Shown in pieces: positions 11,481 to 21,751 of a stretch of DNA of 64,000 nt. The position numbers and the translations under genes were made by a program. Each line of letters opens with the position of its first letter. The first letter of the stretch is position 1. The notes beneath the pieces are model-generated. The model was not told the origin of the DNA, ran no database searches, and was given only the letters and a program-made list of their open reading frames with translations. Source of the DNA: Pseudoscleropodium purum (lineage: Eukaryota > Streptophyta > Bryopsida > Hypnales > Brachytheciaceae); NCBI GenBank assembly GCA_963969395.1, contig OZ017797.1, positions 34,100,001 to 34,164,000 of the forward strand. Direction: 5' to 3'.

Positions 11481-12622
11481 AGAAAGAAAGCTTGTGAGAG
11501 CCAGTGTGCTTCCAACAAGTCAATTCTCGCCTGGATTGGCATCCGGAGCACTGAGAACGGAGTGGTTTCAATTTTTCATCAACGAGCTGCAGAATTGGTG
11601 GTTGTCGCCGGATTTTCTGCTGACATGCCCTTGGTAAATGCCTTGACTAATACCAGCTATGTGCATTGGATGTGAGTCGAATGTCCAGGGTCAGGTCGAG
11701 TGAAGAGGAAGAGTCTTGAGAGAGAGAGAGAGAGTTTTATAAGAAATTGATTCACTTTCTTCTGTGGAAGCCAGAGGATTTGTGAAGATAGAGGAGAGGG
11801 AGTGTGGTGCCGGGGCTTACGGGATTGTATTTCTCCGCGTTCGCCGCGCGCGCTCCTTGCTTCTAGGAGTGGTGCCGGTAGGGCGGGTGTTTGGGGAAGC
11901 TCTAGGGGTTGGAAGAGTCGTCTACAGTGCTGACGTATGACCGTTTATGTGGAAATTCGGTATTTGTTCGCTTTTCTGTAGGTCCTGGGCAAGTTGGTTG
12001 GTAAAGCTTGTTTTTGTGACTCGGTTCGCGTATTTTGTTTTTTGATTCCTTGTGGTCCCCTTATGCCTCCGGTGCCTTCGCACAACACGCCTTGAGAGGA
12101 AGTGGCCTATATGACCTCAAGGCGACCATCTGTAGACGCCATTAGTTTCTATGGCCTCTTGCTACTGTGCTTGATTCTTTCTTCCTATCGTCGATAAATA
12201 TACTAGTATATCAGAGAGCGTTTTGATCGGGTTTAGGCTCTCTGTTTCTTGTTGAGGCAACTTTCTTGGTTTTCGGATGCATTGTAAGCTTGAGCTTATG
12301 AATCTCCATTTGGAAACACTAGATCGGGATGAGCTTATGAGCTCTGTGTCGTCGTCCTCTAGTCGAGCACTGTCTTAACTTCTTGAATTCTCTCTTTTGT
12401 CTGTGCTTCAGTCATAATTTCTGCCGAAAAGGATTTCCTGCGTGGAGACTGGACCAACGCCCTTCGACTTTGCACCTGCTGAAATTTCCTCTTTCAGGTT
12501 GTGATGCTTTCTTTTCGACAATAGCATCGGACGAGCATTTTCATACGTTCTTTTAAGCGGTTTTCGCACAATCGATCCCGAAGTAAGGCACTGTGAGATT
12601 TTTTTTACTTTCGATCACAACA
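11481..12622 (+). promoter_or_regulatory. Upstream region / probable 5' leader of the first SAUR gene
   Basis: This 1.1 kb is clearly GC-richer than the spacer and has no long frame. It carries a GA dinucleotide run (about 11717-11734) next to TTTTATAAGAAA, a possible TATA-like element. Splice-like sites (CTTG|GTAAAT near 11633; TTTCCTCTTTCAG|GTTG near 12498) would permit a 5'-leader intron, but that is inference. No canonical TGTCTC auxin-response element was seen here. The start codon is chosen as ATG 12623, because the frame upstream has only a GTG. Confidence 0.4.
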
Positions 12623-13093
12623 ATGGCTGCGTCAAAGAAGCTTACCAAGTTCTTGAAGAAGGTGCTCCAAATCTCACCCACGAGCCAGAAGCCATCTTTC
12701 TCTCGGCACTCTAGCGCGACGTCGAACTCGTTTGATTCCTCTTCTCTCGGAATCAACTCAGGGCGCTCATGGGGGAGCATCGCGGATCTCCATAGCTATG
12801 ACAGCGACACGGACTCCTCATGTGCTCCCGCTGACGTTCCAAGTGGTTGCCTTGCTGTTTATGTCGGCCAGGAGCGGCAAAGATTCGTCATCTCGACTTC
12901 GTATCTTACGAACAAAGTCTTTCGGGCGTTGTTAGCGAAGTCCGAAGAAGAGTTTGGTTTCTGCTGTGACGGAGGCCTGCGCATCGCTTGTACTCCGGGT
13001 GTTTTCGAGCACCTGCTGTGGTGGCTGCAAGGTGCTACCTCGGAGTTTGTGGACGACATTGAGATCGCCGGGCATGATGATAGCTCTGATTAG
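12623..13093 (+). CDS. SAUR: SAUR family auxin-responsive protein (156 aa)
   Basis: This is an intronless gene for a Small Auxin Up RNA protein. In the known family, SAURs inhibit PP2C.D phosphatases at the plasma membrane, which activates H+-ATPases and promotes cell expansion. Residues 1-70 form a basic, then Ser-rich and Asp-rich leader (K-rich start AASKKLTKFLKKVL; SYDSDTDSS at 58-66). The SAUR core runs from DVPSGCLAVYVG (71-82) through RFVIS (87-91), YL...VF-ALL (94-104), a KSEEEFGF block (106-113) and GGL-IAC...FEHLL (117-132). A short acidic tail (EFVDDIEIAGHDDSSD) follows. The start is the first ATG, with purines upstream. The gene converges with a second SAUR 3.9 kb away on the other strand. 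Family assignment is secure; the specific orthologue is not. Confidence 0.95.
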   Translation: MAASKKLTKFLKKVLQISPTSQKPSFSRHSSATSNSFDSSSLGINSGRSWGSIADLHSYDSDTDSSCAPADVPSGCLAVYVGQERQRFVISTSYLTNKVFRALLAKSEEEFGFCCDGGLRIACTPGVFEHLLWWLQGATSEFVDDIEIAGHDDSSD

Positions 13094-14483
13094 GACAACA
13101 ATGTGTCTCAAGCTAGAACTTAGGAGTAAGTAGGCGTTCATTCTTGAAGCATACTGCAGGCCTGACTGTATCTTTTGGGGAGATAAAAGCCTCTTTGACC
13201 CCGTCGAGGGGGTTTGAGGATGTTTGCTCCCGGAGACTCAGTGTGGCAGAAAGGAAAAAACATTCCGCTTGGCTCTCGCAGTATGTACCACAGTCAGACA
13301 GTGAAGGAAAAAACAGGAAGCGTACTTAGGAACTTTTAGCAGGCGCAATTCTGCTAAGGAGTTGGCTGACCATCACCAACGTTGCTGAGAACCAGTTGGA
13401 GCCGACGACGTTCAAACGAGAGCCGCAGTTCACTGAGCGTTTCGCAAACGAGATAGATTTTCGTTCTTCCTCGTTCCAACCATTGTTTTTGTGCTAGCTC
13501 GTTCCTTGAACTCGCAAACTGGTTCAGACGGCAACTCAATTTTGTCTCTGAACACAGGCTTCTGGAGCTGATGGACTTCTTCACAGCGAGCGCATCTTCT
13601 TAAGAATTTTTTGTTTTTTCTACAAAGTAGCTCTGCTTCTTTATAATAGATTAGGATCTAATACTAGCTGCAGAGTGTTAAGAATTCCGGATGGAGTCGG
13701 TGCTTTCTATCGCCGTGCTTCACAATTTTGATAGAGATAATGATGAAGATACTTAGTTGCAATGGGGACCTAGTCCCTTTCTCTACTCAGGAAAGGACAA
13801 TCCTTGCTAGAAATTATAAATGTGAAGTGCATGATGGACCCTCATCCAAGGGGTATGCCTTGTTGCATGTTTTTGCAGACTTGGTCTGTATCTCATGAAA
13901 CGAATTGCTACTTAGATAGTAGCACAATCTGTTCACTCCCAACTTTGGGATACACTTAAGTCTCCTGCACATATTCTTCATGCTTCCTGGATGGAGTTGC
14001 TCTTCGTGTATGAAATCTTATTCTGGACAACTAGAAGCTTTGATCTTTTCTTTCATGTATCACAATACTTTTGGTTATTGTTTTCAGTTCCGAGTTTTAG
14101 ATTTCAACTTACCTTAGCCTTCTTGGTGAACCTGACCTTCTGTAAGTGAAATTCGTCTTGGTTTAAAATTGGAAGCCTACAGTTGCAACCGCATCCCCTC
14201 CCGGTGGCTCCTCTCAAAGAGTTGTTGATCTCCAAGAACGGCCACTCCCAATTTAGTCGAGAGGGTAGGATTGTATCTGATAACCCCACTTGGACCTTAG
14301 CCTGATTGTCTGATACATAATTTCCAACATCTTTGTAGCGTATGATCTAAGACTCGTTTTGAGACAATCTATTGATGCAGTAACCTGAAAGGCATTCAAA
14401 GGAATTCTTTTTAGTCTTGCTGCTTTTGCAATTGCAAGGATCATTTCGTTTCATTTTGTATTTCGTGTTTGCTCTGTTCTTAA
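13094..14483. other. 3' flank of the first SAUR gene, no further gene
   Basis: Composition stays moderate but only short, unrelated frames occur. An ATAGATTA octamer at 13646-13653 matches the core of the DST mRNA-instability element of SAUR 3' leaders, but the flanking GGA and GTA subdomains are not at the right distances, so I do not call it functional. Confidence 0.45.
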
Positions 14484-14527
14484 CCCTGCAAGGCCGGGCT
14501 GGTCAAACCCCAAGAGGTCTAACTCCT

Positions 14528-14755
14528 ATGCAAGACCTCCCCTGCACACAAAATTAGAAGGATGAACATTTGCACATCTTACATCAAGGATTCTCTAGTA
14601 CATAAGTGGTGTACTGTACACTGAATATCCGCACAGGGTTAAATGCAAGACCTCCCCTTTTCACACAAAATTAGAAGGATGAACATTTGCACTTGTAACT
14701 ATCTTGCATAAAGAGTTTTCTAATACATAAGTGGGTGTGCACTTAGTGTCCGCAG
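14528..14755. repeat. Tandem duplication, two units of ~114 bp
   Basis: TGCAAGACCTCCCC...CACACAAAATTAGAAGGATGAACATTTGCAC starts at about 14529 and again at 14643. The second halves (TCT-TAGTACATAAGTGG-T... and TCTAATACATAAGTGGGT...) also align. Nothing in it is coding. Confidence 0.8.
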
Positions 14756-17010
14756 CGACGAAGAGTGTCGGAATGTTACGGAGCATCTGCCATCCACTTT
14801 CGGTGAAAATGTGTACTATCAGATAAACACCGTGAGAGGTACACATGCGGTAGTTGAAGTAGAAGTCGGTCATTTCTGGCTGCAGAAAAAGCAAGATCAC
14901 TCACTCTTCATTCTTGAAACGGTTGCGAGTACAGTGTCTGCAAGTACAGTGTCTGTAATCTGAAAATGATACTTTAGGACTACGTGGTGCATGCTTTCAT
15001 TGAACTGAGGCATAACTTTCGATTTCCATGCTAATTAAGTTATGGCGCTCTCTCCCTCCCTCCCTCCCTCCCTCCTTCCAGTGTCTTTTCATGCTACTTA
15101 ATGGCAGCATTCTTGTCTCAGGCTTCCCTATTTGACCCCTTCCCACTGACGTGAAGAGCTGAAAAAATGGTCACGCATTAGCCACAAGGCACAGATTTGA
15201 TCAGAGCGAGACTGGAGTGCCATTTCTGAGATCAGGATGCTGACTCCTGTGGCCATCATTATCTGAGGACACTGGCTGGTCAGCCGGAGCTTCTTTGGAG
15301 CAATTTACATCCTTACGGACTAGAAGAGTATAAGACAATAATGTCATTGAATCTTGAATGTTCCTATTTGCACTTTTTAGATCATCAAATGGCTCACATT
15401 GAACAGGAGGATGATTTTAGGACCAGCCAGCAAGAGAGTGACAAGGTTGCGTATCCAATCAAGACTTTGAGATTATGTGATGATGCTTTCGTATGAATGA
15501 CAATGCTTTAGGCTCTTGTGGGGCTTCCCAAGTACAGCCACATATGTGACAATCACAAAATCCGACACTCATCTCATGAGTCATGACTCAGAGGTTGCAA
15601 GTCTGCTACGTTTCTTAATTGGGACAATGGCATGCTTCTGTGTCTCTGTGCAGAGTATGTTTCATGCTCCATTTACAACAATCTCCAAATTGAAAAATAA
15701 CACTTGCAGAGGTGTGGAGTCTTCGGTTGTGTGGATTGCGTGTTGCAGATTGGGATGCAGTTCACAGGTGCTGCATGCATTATTGATATGTTCTGGTGTC
15801 ACTGGCAGCAAGTCAGAGGAGTCGATTGTCAAAGGACAGACATGCATGGTCTCGATTATGTTATATAAGAGCCCATGACTGTGTCCACTTGGTTTGCAAT
15901 TGTATAATCGATGTGGGAATTATAGAACATTTTAGGGCTTACCAAGTTTGATTGCCACCAAAGCAAGTCAATAAATCCAAAACTTTAATTAAAGATACTG
16001 CTCAAGGCTAAAACTATAAGCAACCTGTTCTGGAGGGAGAATAATGTGAACTTGAGTTAGTGCGTTTCGTACACTGCTTATCAAACTATCTACTGTGCTT
16101 CATCAAGCTATCTTCAGCAGATCTAGTTGATTAGAAAATCTTGACTGATAAACCGAGTTTCTTGAAGCAAGAGTCGAACACAGCCTTCTGTTCATCTTGA
16201 ATGGTAAATCAGAAATTTTAAATATGACTCTTTTGTAACCTCTTCAATCCTTTCTAGTTTGAGGTTTCACAAGTCACTTACCGGCGTTCTTTGTGAAGGT
16301 GGCGAATTGGACCACTGCAATTCAACAAGACCAGTCGATAAGCAGATATTCTCGCCTGATCAATTATGCACGGAAGCTAGTAATGATAGGAATATTCTAT
16401 AGGACTGTATTACCGCCAGGCAGAGGACAACGTAAAAGAAGGTGCTTATACATTCCTACAGTATAAAGCAGCGTCCCCAGACTCTTTCCACTTTCTGGAG
16501 CCTAATTGACCGAGAATAATACAATGTCGCTGCAGTGGAAAAGCGCGCTGCAGATCATGCTTAACATTCTTCATTTTTGAATGACATGGCTTGTGGGTTG
16601 AAGGCAGACCTGGCACAGTAATCAGTGAAGAAACTATAGCAAAGGAAATGAGAAAAAAAGTCGTCTGAACAACAGTGGATCAGAAGTGGCAGTCACAAGA
16701 TCTTGTGTAATTGCTTTTCGGAATGGGAAAGCCGTAAGAGTAACGAAATTCAAGATGCCCTTGAAATTCCAAGAATCAAATGGGTACAGAAGAAGTAGCT
16801 CACAAAAATGAAATAAAATTCTGACAAGCGCAATCAGAACCCAACGAAGCGGTTCTACTGCAAGTGGTTCTGACCTCTGAACTATAAAGCAGGGTCACTG
16901 TTGAAACTACACTAACCAAAAAAAAGAAAATTTCGTCATCATCTTGGATAAAATCGCACATGCGTAAGCCTGCCAATTGAACCAGCCTCATGCAGGCCTT
17001 GGTCAGATAC
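14756..17010. other. Spacer between the convergent SAUR genes
   Basis: No gene is recognised. A (TCCC)n microsatellite sits at about 15051-15079. A 120-codon frame at 15516-15878 (plus) begins with TTG and has no family resemblance. The 3' leader of the second SAUR gene must lie at the right end of this stretch. Confidence 0.5.
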
Positions 17011-17508
17011 CTAGTAGGCATAGTAGCCTGCGAGTTCATCGATCTCCATGCTGGAGAGTGAAGGATCGTTGGTCTCAATGAGATACAGTAGATGCTCAAA
17101 GAAGACTACTTCACACGCAATCTCCAACCCTCCCTTGTGCTCGTACCCATACTCCTCCGCCGACTTGTTCAGCAACGCCTTGAAAACCGGATAGCTCAAG
17201 TACTTGGCCTTGATAACAAACCGGCAACGCTCCTCGCCCACATACACCACCAGGTACCCCTCAGGGACGTCGTCAGGGGCCGAATCGTCACTCTCGTCAT
17301 CGGAATTACAAAGATCCGCCACTGCCAGACGGTCAGACCTGCTGAAAGCACATCCATTCCTAACGGAGCCGCCATTCGCATGCCTGACCGAGCCTCCAGT
17401 TTTAGGGGACTTGGCATCGTGGTGGTGGTGCATGCTCTGGTAAGTCAAGCTGGAGCTGGAGAGGCTCTTCTGAATCTTCTGCAGAGCTTTCTGCATTTTG
17501 TTCGGCAT
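17011..17508 (-). CDS. SAUR: SAUR family auxin-responsive protein (165 aa)
   Basis: This is a second intronless SAUR gene, on the minus strand, start ATG at 17508. Residues 1-78 hold a Lys/Gln-rich start (MPNKMQKALQKIQK), a His4 run (27-30), a short repeated GGSVR motif (38-42, 46-50) and an acidic Ser/Asp stretch (69-79). The core runs DVPEGYLVVYVGEERCRFVIK (80-100), AKYLSYPVFKALL (101-113), NKSAEEYGYEHKGGLEIAC (114-132) and FFEHLLYLIE (136-145), with a C-terminal ELAGYYAY. The core is closer to the widespread plant SAUR consensus than that of the gene at 12623. The divergent leaders and 3.9-kb gap argue against a very recent duplication. The role is expected to be auxin-responsive regulation of cell expansion through PP2C.D phosphatases (family knowledge). 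Confidence 0.96.
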   Translation of the reverse strand: MPNKMQKALQKIQKSLSSSSLTYQSMHHHHDAKSPKTGGSVRHANGGSVRNGCAFSRSDRLAVADLCNSDDESDDSAPDDVPEGYLVVYVGEERCRFVIKAKYLSYPVFKALLNKSAEEYGYEHKGGLEIACEVVFFEHLLYLIETNDPSLSSMEIDELAGYYAY

Positions 17509-18340
17509 GATGGCGAGTGAGCTTGAAAAAGAATAGACTCAAAACACACGCCTCAGTCAAAAGAGGGAACACTACAGAATGCTGTGATGAGGAGCACTTC
17601 CGTACGAGTGAGGGGAGGGAATTGCAGAGGCTATTGCGAGCATAGCTCCTCCGGAAGCCAACGTTCGTGAAATCCAACGTTGCGGATGAAGATGTGCTGT
17701 TGGTGCTGGGCCTTCATGGAGGAATACAGTGCAGCTGGACTTGTAATAATGTGTCTGGTTATGTCACCATCAAGGGGTCTGCACAGAGAGAAGAAAAGAT
17801 CAGTAATGCAAGCGATTACAAAGATGCACATATGTGTGACCGCAATTGAGGTTTTAAGCTTTAAATATTTCTTCCCTATATACAAGGGTGGTGGACTCCA
17901 CTAGATGTCGCAAGAGAAGGAAACTATTATACATATCTAATAAGGGCGCCCCTGTGCCGATTTCTTATAACTATCGTAGACTTAAACGACACATGCAACG
18001 CGCAGTAAGGTGCTTTGACAAACTGTCTCGCAACCAAAGTTGAATTCTGCCATAGCCTGTGTACAAAACCTGGTGGTATCGTGAAAGACAGAGCAACACT
18101 GATCCACAATATTGTTCCGGGAATGAGGCGGTAATACGGAACAAAGCGTATCTTTACGAAACCTTCCAATTCCTACTAATCCAACACGCTTTCAGATCTC
18201 TTCATTCCGAGTGATTCGAAAACAGTGATGGCGAACCAAATCGAACAAACAAAAATAATGAGTATTCGTCAACAATAACAGATTACTAACGTGGCGGGAC
18301 ATAACCCTCCGTAACGTGTGTGATCGCCAAATACATCGAA
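17509..18340 (-). promoter_or_regulatory. Promoter region of the second SAUR gene
   Basis: This is the 5' flank of the minus-strand SAUR. A canonical auxin-response element TGTCTC lies at 18024-18029 (about 515 bp upstream of the ATG), and a relaxed TGTCTG at about 17749. TTTAAATATTTC near 17859 could serve as an AT-rich core element. One six-base site can arise by chance, so only its position makes it plausible. Confidence 0.4.
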
Positions 18341-20127
18341 ATTCGAAGACCCTGTACTCTACCACATCACAAGAATAATGCAAATCTCTAATACGATTCA
18401 AGAAATGATCCGTAACCCCTGCAATTCATTCCGCCACAAAACCAAACCAGAACTCTCATTCCAAAAAAGGAAAATCACCACACCATCTCACCTTAAGCCT
18501 TTGCAACTGTTGTCCACTGCAACAGAACCGTCAACCTATCCAACTGCAATTCCAAGCTCCAAGATCCTCACGAAACCGCTGGACACTGGAAACGAAGCAC
18601 CAAGCGAAGTCACATCAAACGGTTCAGACCCACGCCCGTGACCCCCGCCGCTGCCGTAAAAACGCTCAAATCCTCTCAAGACGCAACCACGGCGGCGCCG
18701 CAACTCAATCAACGACAAGACTCAACTTCGGCTGCCACAAACCCCAAAGAAAGAACATCAAAACTAAAAACGCGCCACTCCTCCCCCGCCTTACCAAGTT
18801 CTTCCCTCCCCGTCTGCCTCCTACAAAAGCTGAGCTCGCACTACTGACACCACAAACAACGTCAACGGTTTCTTGCCTCGGCAAGGGCACAACTGCGCGG
18901 CAATAGAAGGGAATGCAAATAATTCACGAGAGTGTGGAGCAGAGGTGGTACAGGAGCGGCTACAGAAAATGCAGGCAAGGATTTGTCAAAAAGCCCGCTC
19001 TGGAGGAGAAGAAGATGAAGAAGAAGAAGACGCCGCAAGGAGAGCGACCGATCTCGTTCCTACCGACCACCTCGTTACCACCGGCGAGGTACCTACCTGG
19101 AGACCTACCTGCTCGGCTAGTTCCCCACCCGGCGGTCAATAGGTATCCCCTCCGTGGCGTGAATTTTTTCAGCTGTTTTATTTTCAGGGCCAATGAGTGG
19201 AGGCGGGGGGTCTAGTTTTAGGATGACGACGGGGGTGGACGGATGGATGATTTTTGTTTTGGATGGATGATTTTCAAGGAGAGGAAGTTTTCGCGAAGGA
19301 GCTTGGGGTCTAAATATACTATAGTGGAGAATGAGTGTTGTAACTGTTGTGCTTGAGCCTAATGACTTCTTTTTTCTTTGCATATTTTTTTAATTTTTAA
19401 TTTGTTTTGAAACATAAAATGTGACTTGCCATTTTCTTCTTCCTGCAAGTTGCAATGCATTTGACCCTTGGATCCGCCGACTGGGCGTCTTTTGAGGATT
19501 CAAAATTCCAAGAAGCCAGGCTTGATCCAAACCCAAGCTCTTGGTGGTACTCTAATATAATTTAATTTACTGCTGGCGTGTGCTTGCTGTTCGATGCAAT
19601 CATGATGGGATATTGGAATTTGATCGGAATGGGTAGAGATCCGTGGGATTGGGTTGATTTTTTTTCTTCAATTCTTCCTTCTTTTACTGTATTTTCAACA
19701 CACATGGAACTGGCTTGGAGGTGGTTTTCGAGTAAAGGTTAAGTTACTATTGCTTAACTTCTTACCATATAAATGATTGCTATATGCACCTTACAAGTTC
19801 CTGAGTTTTGTTGAGTGCATTCATAACATTGTGTACTGTTTAAGATGGGTCCTAAACCTTTTTTGAAGAGCTAGGAATATTGGATAAAATATCCTTAACT
19901 TATATGGTCAAGAAAGTTAGGTCATCCCATCTTTCTGTAAATATAAGGTAGATCAGCCTATTACCACCCAAATTTGTTATCTTGGTACCCTGGAGAAGTT
20001 ACTATTTAGGTACTTTGAAGAAGCTATTTGGCAACTTAAAATACTTTTCTGAGATTGCAAAGTTTGAGAGAAGGCATTCCAACAAGAAATGAATTTCATG
20101 TGACTTTTCAAAGTCTATTGGAACTAA
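18341..20127. other. No recognisable gene; GC-rich part then AT-rich part
   Basis: About 18380-19250 is GC-richer, with a GAAGAAGATGAAGAAGAAGA purine run (19008-19030) and short frames on both strands with low-complexity products. None resembles a known protein. It may be a promoter or 5' leader for something undetected. From 19380 the sequence becomes AT-rich spacer. Confidence 0.45.
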
Positions 20128-20470
20128 GGGCCGCTTCACACATGGACCCAAGGTTGAGAGTCCGTCGGCCTCCACCAATCAAATTTCAGAAAACCCCGAC
20201 TTTGGCCTCTCAACCCTTCACACAAGGCGGCACAATCCAAAGTCCATCGCCCTCCAAAGTGTCTACATGGAAGCCCAAGCTCCTACGTGGCAATGGCCTC
20301 ACAACGAACTCTCGACCAAAGTTTGGGTCACCACTTTGTGGCAACCCAAACTTTAATCAAGAGTCCATCAAATTGTTCATTTATTGCCCATTTCTTTGGA
20401 CTCTTGCCCAAAGTTTGGCCATGAACTCCCACAGCGTCTCGACTTGGTCGGCCCATGTGTGAAGCGCCCC
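20128..20470. mobile_element. PIF/Harbinger-type MITE with TAA target duplication
   Basis: The element starts GGGCCGCTTCACACATGGACC. The reverse complement of its right end is GGGGCGCTTCACACATGGGCC, so 19 of 21 bases match. TAA flanks both sides (20125-20127 and 20471-20473), as expected for PIF/Harbinger insertions. The 343-bp interior is GC-richer than the surroundings and contains a smaller inverted pair (ACCAAAGTTTGGGT / ACCCAAACTTT). A stop-free frame over it is a composition artefact. Confidence 0.85.
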
Positions 20471-20802
20471 TAAATTGATAAACGTGGGTAGACCCATGCT
20501 AAAGTGTATGCTAAGTAAATGTGTTCTTTCCCACAAATGCATTGGTATGATGCAAAAGAGTTGCTAAAACTTTGGTATTAGTGGGTAACTAATTCAAATG
20601 GGAGTGGCTCAAAGATGTTGGGAATTGGGTGACTAATACCATTGCATTGGATTCTTCTACCTTACACTTGGACTCTCTTAAAGGTAAAAGAAGCTATTTA
20701 AAAAAAGTCATGAAGGACCACAAATATGTTTGGTAGATGTTCTAAAATCATGTCTTCAACATAAGTACATATTGATTTTGGAGATGTACACAGAGTGATT
20801 GT

Positions 20803-21073
20803 GATGGTTTTAAATTGGGTGTAATTTTAGGTGTGCCTACCTTAAGTACTTCATAGAGTGCAAAGTTGGGATCTCACTAGGGCGAAATTGATGATGGTTT
20901 TAGACAAGGTACAACTTTGGGTGTATCCACCTTAAATACTGTATGGAATTTGAAGTTTGGATCTCACAAGGGCCAAATTGATGATGGTTTTAGACAAGGC
21001 GCAACAAGGATTGTATCCACTCTAAGGTACTTCACAGAATACAAAGTTGGGGTCTCATTGGGGCTGAATTGGT
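20803..21073. repeat. Tandem repeat, three copies of a 90-bp unit
   Basis: Copies start at 20803, 20893 and 20983 with GATGGTTTTA, and each contains GTGT--CCAC-TTAA-TACT, AAGTT-GGATCTCA and GGG--AAATTGAT. The spacing is exactly 90 bp, a multiple of three. Copies 2 and 3 are readable in one frame (GSHKGQIDDGFRQGATR...), copy 1 has stops in that frame. It could be a relic of a 30-residue protein repeat or just a minisatellite. Confidence 0.85.
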
Positions 21074-21717
21074 TAATTTATGCTCTCTCGTCTTCCCAAG
21101 TCTAAGGGGAACTTGACCCTTCGCTCATCCTCCCAAAGTCATTCGAAGGGTGCTTGTAAAAAAAAGCCCCTTTATAGTGTGTTTGATTAATTTATCTTCT
21201 ACACCTCTCATAGCTACTTTCTGGCCTCTAATTCCAAATATAAATCCAAAATTTCCAAATTTTATCATAGATAGAAAATTCAAAAATTCTAGTGTTTTAC
21301 CGAGGGGTAAACTCGGAGATGAGCGAGGGGGTCGGCCTCCTCTCCTCCCCAGCCATTCACTCTTCTTCTGGACACACTAAGCTTATTTGCCCGCCAAAGG
21401 AAGCCGGATCATTCCAGCAGTAGAAATGAAGAGCCCACCTGAGCAATGAGTGCGACCTTGAGTGCCTTGACAACATCCCAAAGGACAAAATGATAAAAGA
21501 GAAAAGGATTCATACGAATCTCTCTCAAACTGAATGTGGCCAAGCTCAAATTCAGCTCAAATATCGTCAGGTAAATAACTGAAAGGCTCCCTAGTCTTAG
21601 GCAGTGAAATAAAGGCTCCATCAATGGTTATTGTCCATGTGTTTCAAGGAAAATAAATCTAAAATTTTTAAAAATAAAAACAAAAAATAGAGAGGAGACT
21701 CCATCACTATTGAGTTG

Positions 21718-21751
21718 TGGTGGGGGTGGGGGTGGGGGTGGGGGTGGGGGG
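21718..21751 (+). repeat. (GGGGGT)n run, predicted G-quadruplex
   Basis: Five runs of five or six Gs separated by single T residues satisfy the usual quadruplex pattern. It sits in non-coding, otherwise AT-rich DNA between 21660 and 21780. Confidence 0.8.

Noticed and set aside
13646..13653. ATAGATTA as a DST mRNA-instability element of the first SAUR gene
   Set aside because: The flanking GGA and GTA subdomains are not at the required distances, and it is 550 bp past the stop codon.
14484..14638. TTAA-CCCTGC...GCACAGGG-TTAA as another TTAA-flanked element
   Set aside because: Only five to six end bases match, and the right border coincides with the unit border of the local tandem duplication, so chance is likely.
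15516..15878. 120-codon plus-strand frame between the SAUR genes
   Set aside because: It has no ATG at its start and no family resemblance, and competing frames exist on the other strand.
17092..17520. 142-codon plus-strand frame
   Set aside because: It is antisense to the minus-strand SAUR gene, which has clear family motifs.
18873..19215. Overlapping plus frames with Glu/Lys-rich products
   Set aside because: They derive from a GAAGAA-type purine tract and show no conserved domain or splice context.
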